Below the pieces are notes generated by a model. It did not search any database. It had not been told where the DNA came from and saw only the letters and a program-made list of their open reading frames with translations. Source: Oscheius dolichura (taxonomy: Eukaryota > Nematoda > Chromadorea > Rhabditida > Rhabditidae). From it: a DNA stretch of 64,000 nucleotides. Positions 10,401 through 20,807 of the stretch are shown here, in pieces. How positions within the stretch are numbered: the first letter of the stretch is position 1; every line of letters starts with the position of its first letter. A program made the position numbers and the translations under genes. The stretch is from assembly GCA_932521035.1 (NCBI GenBank), contig OW051494.1, positions 6,372,001 through 6,436,000 on the forward strand. Reading direction: 5' to 3'.

Positions 10401-11859
10401 GATGCTCTTCCTCGGCTGTATCTTCATGTATCTCTGTGTCCAGATCATCGTCAAGTGGCTCTTCTTCGACGCCGGCGTATGTTACAGTATCCTCCTAATA
10501 GCCATCCCCTTCAGGGCTGTAAGGACATGACCGTCTTGGGCTACACCTACCCGGGCTCGTCGTGTGCCCCCTCCCTTCTGATCGGCCTGATCAACATGTT
10601 CATGTTCAAGTCCCGCGACTACGGCTACGTGGAGGCGGACGGCACTCCCAAACAGCTCTGCTACCTGAACTACTGGTACCCCGGCCAGGTTTGTGCCCCC
10701 CCCCCCCCCTCCCCTCCGACAGGGATACCCTCTAATATCTGGCCCTTTTAGTCTTTCTTTGAAACGGTCTTCCTGCTAATCGCGATAGCCTGTGTGCCGG
10801 TGATGCTGTTCGCCAAGCCGTACTTTCTCTGGAAAGAGGACAAGCAGCGCCGCGAGGCCGGCCACCAGCAGTTGGTAGGTGTCGTGCCCCTCCGGCGCGA
10901 CACTCGTCGGGGTTACCCTCCTCTAAATTAAAACTGGTGCCCAGACGATACAGTAATCTGGTTTTCAGCGGCCAGTGGAGATCGTGTTGCTGGTTGTGGC
11001 GGTGGTTCAGATCCCGGTGATGTTACTCGCGAAGCCGTTCCTCCTCTATAGGAGATCGCGCCGGCAGCTACCGTATAGCACAATGCCCGAAGAGGTCCGT
11101 TTGGCAGATCAGAGCGCGAGCCTTTCCCCCTCTTTCTATCCTCCCTCCCGGTCTCTGTCCACGCCGCCCCAATCACAACACGAAGCCACCTGTTAGAGAC
11201 GGTAACCTCGATGTTGTGTCGTGCCTGTGCTGTGTGTCTCCCTCACCCCCGTCCTCTACTAACCAGCCCGCTTCAGAGCGTCCGAGCTGACATGAACGGC
11301 GAGGACGTCGAGGTCGTCCACCACGAGCCCAAGACCAACGGGACATCCGGAGGACACGGCCACGGACACGGCGACGGGCCACTGAACATGGGGGACATCA
11401 TGGTCTACCAGGCCATCCACACCATCGAGTTCGTGCTCGGCTGCGTCTCCCACACGGCCTCATACCTCCGTCTCTGGGCACTCTCCCTGGCGCATGCCCG
11501 TGAGTTCTGTCTTCCTCCCGCCGCCTACATCCCCCTTCAGAACTGTCCGATGTCTTGTGGACGATGGTCTTCCGCCACGCCTTCGGCCTCGACGGCTACA
11601 TCGGGGCAGTGGTCACCTACGCCCTCTTCTTCGTCTTCTTCTCCCTGTCCGTGGGCATTCTCGTGCTCATGGAGGGGCTGTCGGCCTTCCTCCACGCCCT
11701 TCGTCTCCACTGGTACGTGCCCCTCCCCCAATAAAGAGTCAAACCGTCTTCAGGGTCGAGTTCCAGTCCAAGTTCTACGGCGGAGGTGGCTACGTCTTCG
11801 CTCCGTTCTCGTTCGAGAAGATCCTGGAGGAAGAGCGCGAGGCCGAGGATACGGCCTAG
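7470..11859 (+). CDS. unc-32: V-type proton ATPase 116-kDa subunit a (UNC-32-like), alternatively spliced
   Basis: Subunit a forms the proton half-channels of the V0 sector and sets the membrane address of the pump. Constant exons (all phase-consistent): 7470-7607, 7656-7734, 7804-7901, 7942-8070, 8923-9049, 9089-9403, 9446-9671, 9712-9851, 9898-10316, 10356-10476, 10515-10688, 11277-11499, 11541-11712, 11754-11859. Between them lie a three-exon cassette and a two-exon cassette, listed separately. Landmarks: [100 protein letters not shown] with the essential TM7 arginine, and [15 protein letters not shown]. Choosing one exon from each cassette gives lengths divisible by three (about 893-907 residues). 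ATG 7470 lies 3 nt after a ttccag acceptor, suggesting trans-splicing. Confidence 0.96.
8219..8349 (+). other. unc-32: V-ATPase a alternative exon 4A
   Basis: 131 nt, enters in phase 0 and leaves in phase 2, exactly like the next two exons. Encodes 43 codons from [11 protein letters not shown] to MQQMKLG, whose last split codon joins ATTCGTGG to give GF-VAGVI. Acceptor gttgtgag; donor gtaggg. Only one of the three exons can be used if the family spacing is kept. Confidence 0.85.
8506..8618 (+). other. unc-32: V-ATPase a alternative exon 4B
   Basis: 113 nt, phase 0 to phase 2. Encodes [17 protein letters not shown] through MFNNFG, then F-VAGVI from the constant exon. Acceptor accag, donor gtgggt. 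It holds the same slot as exons A and C but has unrelated acidic/threonine-rich sequence. Confidence 0.85.
8742..8833 (+). other. unc-32: V-ATPase a alternative exon 4C
   Basis: 92 nt, phase 0 to phase 2. Encodes [15 protein letters not shown] through LKLQLR and then FVAGVI, the version closest to the usual LxLRFV of other a subunits. Acceptor gttgttag, donor gtagga. It is the shortest choice. Confidence 0.85.
10752..10874 (+). other. unc-32: V-ATPase a alternative exon 7a
   Basis: 123 nt, phase 0 on both sides. Encodes one transmembrane segment and a cytoplasmic stub: [20 protein letters not shown], then [17 protein letters not shown]. Clearly homologous to the next exon. Confidence 0.9.
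10969..11094 (+). other. unc-32: V-ATPase a alternative exon 7b
   Basis: 126 nt, phase 0 on both sides. Encodes [20 protein letters not shown], then [20 protein letters not shown]. It shares the xPVMLxAKPxxL core with exon 7a, so the pair arose by tandem exon duplication. Including both would repeat a transmembrane helix and upset membrane topology, so mutually exclusive use is expected. Confidence 0.9.
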
Positions 11860-12118
11860 TCTGTACCCGAGATCTCTCCTAGTTTTTCTGTATATTTTGC
11901 CCTTTCCTCGCCATAGGACAATCCCCAAAGGGACCGTATCCTTGTCCATTCCTCCCTCGCATAAGGCCCCTTTCTTCTCTTCCGGTTAATATTTATTGTC
12001 TTCGTTTTTTTTACTAACCCTAGTCGGACCGTCGTGGTTGCAATCTGTCTAGATAAATCTTTTTGTAGACTCGCCTCTTTTTCAATTCAAACAAACAGAT
12101 AAGACGGAAGAACAAGAT

Positions 12119-12665
12119 TTATTCGTCTTTTTCATACTTATTCGTAGCCTGGAGAGCCTTGGCCAGTTCTAGTCGCATTGAAGCCACTCCATCCATATCC
12201 AGTTCGTATTGTTGGTCATCAACCGAGACCTGGGCTATGGGGTGAAGGCTCTTGTGAGTGTAGTTATTCCCCACGACTACACTGATCTTCCAGTCTATGT
12301 CCAGCTGCTGTTTTGCTATTTTATCCCTCAGAAATTGCACTACCTGCGCTCTTTCCTAAAAAGGAACATTATCCACGGCTTTCTTTTTTATACCTCGGGC
12401 GAAAGAGACGGACATTGTTCTAGGGACAGAAATGATCCTGTTCTGAAATAATCCGTCACTAGTTGGCTCAGTTGATGCCCCTTTTCTGAGTTTTTGAGGG
12501 AGGGGAACGCAGAGTGCTGTTGATTTGTTGAAATGCACGACCAAATATCTAAAAAATAGCTTGTGGAGTGAATACTGGCCCTCTATAGAGTAGCTCTCGT
12601 CAAAGTAAGGTTTTATATGCGTGTGTTCACTCACCTTCCAGTTCGCTTTCTTCTAATCTGGACAT
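12119..12665 (-). CDS. COMM domain-containing protein
   Basis: Small COMMD-family protein, a likely component of the Commander endosomal-recycling assembly. ATG 12665 begins MSRLEESELE; an intron of roughly 110 nt leads to the exon beginning IWSCISTNQQHS; a second intron (gtataa...ttttag near 12360-12395) leads to ERAQVVQFLRDKIAKQQ. The C-terminal COMM domain shows the typical DIDWKISVVVG followed by a hydrophobic strand pattern (IAQVSVDDQQYELDMD) and an amphipathic last helix (MRLELAKALQATNKYE). Length (about 145 residues) fits a COMMD with a reduced N-terminal helical domain. I lean to the COMMD8-like group but cannot fix the paralogue. Its start is 128 bp from the start of the next gene, head to head. 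Confidence 0.7.
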
Positions 12666-12793
12666 GTCTTCTTCAAATGGATTTTATAAGTATAATTGGG
12701 GCAAAACAAATATTTCAGGCCTCAGACTGTTAAATGAAGTATGGCAGATAAATGAGACGTTTTATTCTTCTCATCTCGGTTATCTCTTCCACA

Positions 12794-13572
12794 ATGAGCG
12801 AACAATATACTACATGTAATTCAGTAGTTGTTTATGATGAGTCCAATGTGAGATACTATACGCCTAGCAGGTACTAATTCAGGTTGTATTCAAACGTTTC
12901 TCCGAAAGGCAACAACAAGTGATAGTTGGAGACTTTACTATAAATCTAAGCCAAGATTGGCAAGGAAATGGCGTCGCGGGGGTTTTATGGGATTCGGTAG
13001 GTAAAATAATCATATATAATATAGCATACCTCTACAGGCAGTCGTGTTGTCGGAATATCTATTACGAACTAAAGATCAACTGCAAAAGAAAAGGAGGGTT
13101 TTAGAACTGGGTGCTGGCTTAGGTTTGCCATCGATAGTAGCTGCAAAAATACTTAATGTCGATGAAATCGTAGCTACTGATCAGGTAGGCTAACTGCAAC
13201 ACTTACAATTCCAGTTAAAAGAAAAGCAGCCTCTCTCTGTTAAAGGAAAATATTGCATCAAACGTAGATGATAGGTACAAGATAAAAGTCATGGAGCTAG
13301 ATTGGACGAGGCTGGGAGACTGGAATCACGGCGAATTTGATCTGATTATAGGCGCTGATTTAGTATACGACAAGGAAATGTTTGAACCATTGAAAGCAGT
13401 TCTTCACAATTTCATTAGCTCTAACACATCGTGCTTGTTGTCCAGTAAAATACGTTATCCTAAAGATGAGCGATTTTTTCATCAACTAACCAAGTATTTC
13501 GATGTAACAGAAGTGCACTACGATTCTTCTGTAGACGTCAAAGTGTTTCTTGTTACGAGAACGAAAAGATGA
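12794..13572 (+). CDS. METTL21-type protein-lysine methyltransferase
   Basis: About 221 residues in four exons. Class I SAM-dependent methyltransferase of the Methyltransf_16 group (METTL21/VCPKMT/EEF1AKMT), which methylate lysines in chaperones and translation factors. Visible: GVAGVLWDSAVVLSEYL, the SAM-binding motif I RVLELGAGLGLPSI, the acidic motif II EIVATDQ, then VMELDW and the family-specific FDLIIGADLVYDKEMF. ATG 12794 was chosen because exon 1 from it joins in phase 2 to QQQVIVGDF over a 37-nt intron; the third junction uses acceptor ttaaaag so that SLSLLKENI stays in frame. Shares a 128-bp bidirectional promoter interval with the COMMD gene, and its stop is only 18 bp from the convergent JMJD4 stop. 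The substrate cannot be told. Confidence 0.8.
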
Positions 13573-13590
13573 AAGATTTACATTTTTCTA

Positions 13591-15159
13591 TTAACTTTTT
13601 ATATCATTTTTTACAAAAATAGCTATTGAAAGATCGAATGAGGATAAAAATAAAGAGCAAATGTTACAAACGGAGTCTAAACACTTGCAAAGTGTTTTGA
13701 ATATTGATAAACACTCCGAATTTGATAAACACAACCTGGGGTCGGAATGACGGTAGCATACATAACAGGAAGTTGTTCTTCGACCACGATCCTCAATTAT
13801 CAGATCCAAAAGGGAGTTCAGCTGTTCAAAAGTGAGGCGAGCATCAGCTTTTAATATCAACTAAATGCCATCTGCATAGTATTAAAATATTTACCCGAGT
13901 ATAATGTTTCATCTCTTCTTCATTAAAAACTGAATTAAGATGATCTATCTCTTCACGAATCTCCACAGTTCTTAGCTCTAAAAATTGCCGAACAAGATCA
14001 ATATTTGAAGAGTTTACAAGGTTATGATTTAAAGATATAGTGGCATCCTAAGTGTCAAGAATTAGATTAGTACTAGGCAGACTTAACTAAATTGTGCACC
14101 TGATGATAAAAATTAGATGGGATGAAAACAATTTCCCCAGCTTCTTGTATGAATGTGATAACGCCAGCCTTGAAAGTTGTAAAAATAGCCTTAACCCATA
14201 AGCATTACCTTAGCCCATAGATCTTTTCTAGTCCGTATATCTTGGATATAATCTTTTCCTAACCGAAAATGTTTTTCACCTCCTTTCGGGACTAAATGCC
14301 TAAATACCAAGATGTTCACCTCCTTTCGAAAATTACCATAGCTTCTTGCCACAGATATTGGCTGAGTAACTAAATACTAGACTTCCTATGGTAAATATTC
14401 GCTGACCTGTGTGTAGAAAGCACATCAGAATGGAATCCGGTCCTGAATGCATTATATTAACTCAGATTAATACAATAAAACCATGTTCCTGGCATTCCAA
14501 AATAGAGGAATCGGTAGTCCCCTTCCAGTGGATTGCTGTCGTCTTCAGTCCACTCTTCATTATTAATCCAGTCGGATAGAAGAAATTGAGGCGGTTGATA
14601 GACAGAGGCTGCATTACATCTGAAAGGATTGACAATGAACAAAAGCTTGACTGACGTACTCCTTTTGAAAATGCCAATCCTTCAAGTATAGATTTTCGCT
14701 ACATGGCTGATTGCAACAATCTACGAACTCACTAAATGTCATTTGCATAACCTTTCCGTCGAATATTTGAACCACAGGCACACTGTGCGCACCTAAAGTT
14801 CTTTTATTGATTTCTCTCGCCCGAGGCAAAGGGGATATAAAGTAAAGCCGAACAAAAAGCTTATTATATTTCACAATTTTTTATTTTTTTGCATCTAAAA
14901 AAAACTAACCATATTTTTTGCAGAGCACTTCTAAATTCGGATGTCCATTCGGTAGAACCCATTCGGTTCTAGAAGTCCAAGCAGAAGTCCAGTCCATACC
15001 GCTCAGCAGGAACGGCCTTCCGTGCAGTACAAACTGCCCGAATATCTCCGCCCATGAATACTCGCCTTTGTATATTTTCTCAATCTTTATAAAAACATTC
15101 CATGTTTTCACAATAGATGAATAAAACACTACTGGAAGTAATCCAAAAAGAGTAAACAT
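13591..15159 (-). CDS. JMJD4: JMJD4-like JmjC-domain lysyl hydroxylase
   Basis: Fe(II)/2-oxoglutarate oxygenase; human JMJD4 hydroxylates a lysine of the translation release factor eRF1. Spliced minus-strand reading gives YSWAEIFGQFVLHGRPF, WVLPNGHPNLEVLCKKYG, LYLKDWHFQKE, PPQFLLSDWIN, YRFLYFGMPGTWTGFHSDVL with the metal-binding HxD, SANICGKKLWHLVPKGGE, GEIVFIPSNFYHQVHNLDAT with the distal metal-binding histidine, and ISLNHNLVN. The intron in front of DATISL uses donor gttaag. The C-terminal helices follow to the stop at 13591. ATG 15159 is the first in-frame Met, but the N-terminus reads unusually hydrophobic and an acceptor ttccag lies just inside it, so the true start is uncertain. It lies 100 bp downstream of the vasa-like stop on the same strand. 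Confidence 0.85.
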
Positions 15160-15259
15160 TATGTCATAAAATTAAAGTATTTATAAAATAATAAGTCACC
15201 GTATAATAAATCAGTGTATACACAGGGGTAAGTTTTAAACAGCAGAGCAGACCCGAGAG

Positions 15260-18200
15260 TTAGTAGTCACACTCTTCAGAATTTTTGGTATCTTCTTCTG
15301 CAACTTTGTCTGTAGCTTCTCCATGATAACCAGTTCCAAAGCCTAAAATATTTTCACATCAATAAGACTTGCTCTGACAAACCTTTTTCATCGGCATTCT
15401 TTGTAGTCTCATCGTTGTTTTTAAATCCACGAGATCCAAACCCTGGATTGTGGTCTTCTTTATCTTTATCAGAGCTGTCAAATCCAGTACTTCCAAAATT
15501 TTGAGCAGCGTTGCGTGTATCAGACTTTCCAAAGCCAGGAGAATTGGGTGATTCAATGTCTTCAGTGGACGATTTCTTAGGTTCTACTTCAGTACTTGCA
15601 GGGGGGTTTTCAGTTGTCTTCTCTTGTAAAGCTCGAGGGCTTCCAAAGCCTCCAGTTGCTCCGAAGCCGCCAGTTCCAAATCCAGAACCGCCGTTGTTAA
15701 CATTTCCGAATCCGGAGCTACCAAATCCCGGTGCACCGTTTCCAAAAGCAGAGCCACCGCTATTTCCGGTACCTTCATTGTTTGCGCTGTCGGATTTCGC
15801 GCCGGTTTCTGCTCCAAAACCTCCACCATTTCCAAAACCGGAGCCTCTGCCTCCTCCAAAGCCTCCACTTCCTCCAAAGCCTCCACTTCCTCCAAAGCCT
15901 CCACTTCCTCCAAAGCCTCCACTTCCTCCAAAGCCTCCACTTCCAAATCCGCCTTCGTTGTTTCCACCTCCGACGCCGGAGCTTCCTTTGAATCCGCCAC
16001 CAAACGAGGCAAACGATCCTCCTGTACCTTCCGCGATATCTTTCAAAAAGTCGGGGACATCTTGGCCAACTTCCGAGATCATCTAAAATCCCAATTGAAA
16101 GCATTATCCAGGAGGAACTATTAAACAAATAATACATACTTGGACTAGACCCTTGGCGAGCTCGGGGGTAACCCCACTGTCACAGAATATTACAGCAGTT
16201 CCCTTTTTCATTCGACCAGTACGTCCCATTCTGTGGGCAAAGTCGTTGAGAGTATTCTCGATATCGCAACTTTTGTTGGGAATGTCATAGATGATGACTC
16301 TATCAAGGTCGTTAATATCTAATCCTCTGAATCAAGACATAATTTATATTTAAAAACAAATACCTGGCGCATACATCTGTGCCTATTAGCACATTCACTT
16401 CGCCACGCCGAAACTGGTCCATTGCCTCGAGACGCAGGTGTTGCGGTCGATCGCTAAAATGTCTTGATGAAAAAATATTACCAAACGATACCCATTGATA
16501 GATTTAGTAGCGATTCCCTTTTGGCCGATATCAAAAGCCAAAACGTCCGTCCGCGCTTTTGTGCCAACAAATATTAGTGTCTTTACCGCTAAAACCACTA
16601 ATTAATTTTTGCAATTAAGAGGCAAACTTCTTCCTGCTGCCTTATCTTCTTCAAATAACTTGTCCAAAGTATTGTTCTTCTCGATAACTCTGCTTATTTT
16701 AATATATTGTTGAGTAATATGTTTATTAACTCGAGCACCCGTTGTTTGTATATTTACCACATTGCTGAAATGACAAAACTGAAAAAAAGCATGTATAATT
16801 ACTTCGATCGCATAAGCCGCTGAGCAATATATTTTGCGTCATCATTCATTGTAGCGCTGAAAAGCATAGTCTGACGAACATTATTCTGAATAGAAATTTC
16901 AAAAACAAAGACAGGAAAAATGAACCGTTTTTTCAAAGTCTTTGCCGTCAAATATTTGCTGTAATTGATCCATATCTTTGGTCTTCAACATCTGATCTGC
17001 TTCATCCAAGACGAAAAATTTCATCTTCTCCAGAGAAACCTACAAAATAGCTGATCTTCTCATCAACACTGTCTACCTCTCCCTTCTGGCAGAAATCCAT
17101 GAGACGGCCGACAGTACCAACATAGATGTCCACATCATTAATTCTAACCTGATATCTGGACATCTGACCGATATTTAGAGCCACATTTACATTGGTACCT
17201 ATATGACAATATTAGATAGTTTGAAGAGAATAATTTTACCGTTTGCAAACTTTTTAAATTCTTCATAAACCTGGACAGCCAATTCTCTGGTTGGTTGCAG
17301 AACGACAGCAAGCGGAAGGCGAGACCGATTTTCTTCATTTTTTTTAATTTTAATAATCTACAGAAAAGTGATAACGAACTAGATTTGAAGCTCTTACCTG
17401 ATCTACAATAGGGAGTACGAATGCTAGCGTCTTTCCGCTGCCAGTTTCCGCTTTCGATACGATGTCTTTTCCAGCCAGAACATGTGGAATTGTAGCAGCT
17501 TGGATCGGGCGTGGTTTCGTAAATTTGCATTTGTTCATAAGAATATCCACAAGGTTTTTTTCCAACCCAGAGTTCGTCCAATTGCTATAAAATTAAAACG
17601 TTGCAAGTAAAAAACATCACAAACGTGATTCTGTTATCGGTTGCTCCAATAACTTTAACATTTTCATGGTCTTCATCAGTGAAGGTGTTGACTTTCTTCT
17701 GGTCATCGGAATACAAGTCATCAAGATCTCTCTCATCTGGTGCCCACTCTCGAGGAGCTCGCTCTACATTGCTCTACAAAATACAAAATAAATATTATGA
17801 AATACTAAAATGACTAACCATTCCATTACCTCCTGGGACGAAAACCATGCTTTCTTTATTATTGAAATTCCCTTCATTGTTATCATCTTGGAAGTCCCGG
17901 CGTCCAGCTCCACCGCGACCACCAAATCCCCCACGAGAGCTGGCACCACCGGTGAATTGATTCCTATCGGATTCATCTCCAAATCTATTTCCCGATTGTC
18001 GTGTATTTCCAAATCCACCATAGAAATTATCGCTTTTTCCTCCAAATGAGGATCCACCGAATCCACCAGAGAAATTTTCTTTTTTTTCTCCAAACGCTCC
18101 TCCACCACTTCCGAATTTATTTGCAGGCGGTCGGCTTCCAAATTCATTGGAGAAGTTATCTCTTTTTCCGTCAAAGGCATTTCCTGATCCCGTCTCAAAT

Positions 18201-20404
18201 TTGGTATTACGGCCTCCATGCCTTTCGGTATCGTCTCGATGGGGCTCGCTGCCGAACTGTAAAAAAAGTGTTATTATTGGAAATATTGTTATCACATCTC
18301 CATATTTCTCGTTATGTTTTATGTTATGAAGTTTGAAAGTTTTTGCTGTCATATATGATCTATTTTTTCGCAAAAATAAAACGCATGAAAATGGTAACAC
18401 CACTTCACTATAACAAGCAAAAAACTAACCTGTCTGTTGCCAACATTTTGTCTACCAGAGCCACTACGATCGGAGAATTCAGACCTCTCCTATAAACAAA
18501 AAATAAACAATAGTACGCATAAAAATACCTCGTTTCGTCTTTCAAAGCGGCGTTCAGTATGAGCGGGCTCAGCGCTCTGAAAAACGTTGTTAGTTTTTAA
18601 AAGCATTGTTTGTTTGTTTTAGCATATAGTTAAACGTCTTCCGCCAATGAAAATTATTTATTTATTATACCTTTTTTTTGACAAAGTTGAAGATGCTCAT
18701 TACACCATAATATTCAGATATAATTTCAAGCATGTAGACCGACTTACCCTGCCATCCGCATTACCCCGACCGCCGGGGCGCATATTTCGGCCATTTTGTT
18801 CTTCAGATTCGTAATTGTTTTCAAAATGCTTCTGTTGATTCTGCATACCATGACCTCTATATTCGGGATCGCGACCATCTCGTGGATTGGGGCGTTCCAT
18901 TCTTTAACAATATAATATCGAAATAAAGCATTTATACCTGTCCTTCTCAAAATTCGGCAGACGGGCATCTCTATCATTGTTACGCTCGTGTGGTCGATTA
19001 TCCGAAGGTCTCGGCCCGTCATGTTGACTTCTACCAAAACCTCTTTGGTCGCTGGTATCTCCGCGACGAGGTCCATCTTCTCGACGGTCGTATTCAGGAC
19101 GGCGGCTGGCAAACTCACTATGGCCACGAGCTGGGCTAGCACGACGATTGTCAGAGTAGCGTTCATTCTGTTGATCTAATATTTTTTTGAAAACGTTGGA
19201 AAACGATAATTACGGCGAGGAGGATCTCTACGCAACGCTTGATCGTCATACGAACGCTGGCCAAACGAAGTCTCGTTTTCATTACGGTGGCCGTGACTTC
19301 CGCCCCTGAAATTAGTCCATAATAAGGAGAAACAAATAACTTGAGCACATATTTTATGAAATTACAACTATACATACCTTTCGGGATTTCGATTTCGATC
19401 ACGATCGCTCCCCCATCCTCGCGTCTGCCCCCAGTTTCCAGTTTCTCCGTAGTTTGATCTAGAACTCCAATATATTCAGCTCGTTCCGTCCTCCCCGTCC
19501 TTCCCTTTGTTCCACTCTCGCAGTCCCTTGCCCTCTTCTCTATCCCCTTCCTCGCGCTTTGCTTCTTCTCTCCCTCCCGCTCTCTTCACTTCACTTCACC
19601 CGTTTTCCATTACCTCTACCTCACCATCCCTCCTTTGGTGTTTCCTATCTTACCAATTCCCCCGCGTCCGTTCTGCTCGGTTGCGAATGATAAAAGGATA
19701 ATCACTCGTAAGGGGAGCTGCCGATCGCCTCTTCCTCCATTCTCACGTGCTCCTCAATTTCCTTCCCCTCCAAGTCTCTTTCATTCCGCATCCACCCGCC
19801 CGCCCTGCTTTGACCTCGTCAGGTGTGTTATCATGATGTTATAGCTAAATAGACAAAGTAAACGAAGTTACTCAACGAGGGAACCGAACCTTCGACCCCT
19901 CGATGGGGTCCCACCACGATCGGGCCCCACAGCGAAAACATTTTATAACAAATCAAAAATGCTAAACAGACAAAGCAAAAGATATTGGTCGAAGGAAACC
20001 GAACCGTAGCCCTGCGGGTTGGGGTACCACCGCGAACGGGTCCCGCAACGAAAAATACTTCAGGAACACTTAGGAAGTATCTAGGACCTCAAAACAAAAA
20101 AGCAAAAAGGTTTGACAGCGGCGGGAATCGAACCCGCGACCTCTCCGACTGCGCGACCGCCCTCTTAGCCACTACACCATAAAATTTCGACATGTGAAGT
20201 CACAAACGGACACCGTAGCGCTTTAAATAATAGAGATAAAACGCACACAAATTACCTTATCTCTCGCGGGTTTTCTCTGGGGCTTTGACCAAATCCATAA
20301 CTTGGATTTCTCTGCCCAAATCCGCGTTCCTCACGTGAACCGTCATCGTAATTATATCGCTCGTTATCCCTGTTGTTGTAACTACCAGCACCAGACTGAC
20401 GCAT
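15260..20404 (-). CDS. Vasa/DDX4-type DEAD-box RNA helicase with FGG-rich ends
   Basis: Germline-type DEAD-box helicase. ATG 20404 opens a long R/G/D/N-rich tail coded by short exons at 20256-20404, 19378-19458, about 19194-19307, 18937-19155, and on to 17767; the first intron (797 nt) is full of tRNA-like repeats. Core motifs in order: [13 protein letters not shown] (Q), KAETGSGKT (I), [10 protein letters not shown] (Ia), [10 protein letters not shown] (Ib), [11 protein letters not shown] (II), MLFSATMND (III), [12 protein letters not shown] (IV), [13 protein letters not shown] (V), [14 protein letters not shown] (VI), then [19 protein letters not shown], a Vasa-specific ending. The C-terminus has FGG/FGS repeats and stops after EECDY at 15260-15262. 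No CCHC knuckles are visible, unlike some C. elegans GLH proteins. An ATG 14 nt after tttag hints at trans-splicing. DDX3-like is the alternative, less likely from the C-terminal motif. Confidence 0.85.
15852..15945 (-). repeat. 18-bp tandem repeat coding GGSGGF
   Basis: About five near-identical copies of an 18-bp unit (cctccaaagcctccactt on the plus strand) inside the Vasa-like C-terminal exon. On the coding strand each unit gives the hexapeptide GGSGGF. Identity at the DNA level means recent slippage or unequal exchange, so copy number probably varies. Confidence 0.9.
19868..20212 (-). repeat. tRNA-like SINE remnants in the vasa first intron
   Basis: Three stretches carry Pol III B-box-like sequence on the minus strand: GGTTCGGTTCC (near 19885), GGTTCGGTTTCC (near 19998) and GGTTCGATTCCC (near 20128). 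The last also has an A-box-like TAGTGGCTAAGAGG upstream. The acceptor stems do not pair (5' TTTATGG against 3' CGCTGTC for the last), so these are tRNA-derived repeats rather than working tRNAs. The module GGTCCCGCAACGAA seen near 20040 recurs near 42525. Confidence 0.55.
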
Positions 20405-20621
20405 TGTGCGGTGTTTCTAAATCGTGAACGATAACGAAACGAAGAGTGAAGGGGAAAATTAATTTTCATCAAAAATTCGCGCTTTGAATGAGAAGGTATA
20501 TAACACTGTAAAAAGACAAAAAAAGACAAGCAATTAGAACGTCATTCTATTTTTTTTTTCCGTTCGTTTTTCTCGAAGACACGAGGGGGAGAAAGTTTCG
20601 CTTATTTTTTCACGCTTTCAA

Positions 20622-20807
20622 ATGACGAAGATCGTAGGCGCATTTAGCTGGAGCAGAAATACTTCTCAGACCTTTAGTGAGTTTTTTTTGCGAGGTCTCA
20701 CCGCCACGTCCCCGTAGAATGTAATGGACAACAAAAGTCAGGGTCGCCAACTGAGGAAGTTTGGGTTAGAGTTACTGAATTCAACAAAAAAATTATATTT
20801 GAGTAAA
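20622..20807 (+). CDS. Candidate small gene, structure unresolved
   Basis: ATG 20622 (MTKIVGAFSWSRNTSQTF) joins over a 44-nt intron with a strong gtgagt donor and ccgtag acceptor to KCNGQQKSGSPTEEVWV, then RVTEFNKKIIFE and TAA 20805-20807. After that stop the same frame is open again to TGA 20971 (SGGISQRDGATILNAM, then ERRRELSEADANQYDEQFL). No short intron removes the TAA while keeping frame. It is divergent from the vasa-like gene, 217 bp away. No family recognised; a short real gene, a gene with an unusual junction or a chance reading are all possible. Confidence 0.35.

Noticed and set aside
15852..15945. CRISPR-like array
   Set aside because: The repeats are directly tandem with no spacers, are coding, and the genome is eukaryotic.
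15511..16086. 191-codon proline-rich frame on the plus strand
   Set aside because: It is the complement of the FGG-rich Vasa-like C-terminus; proline codons are the mirror of glycine codons.
20110..20180. tRNA gene on the minus strand
   Set aside because: A and B boxes are present, but the acceptor stem does not pair, so I list it as a tRNA-like repeat.
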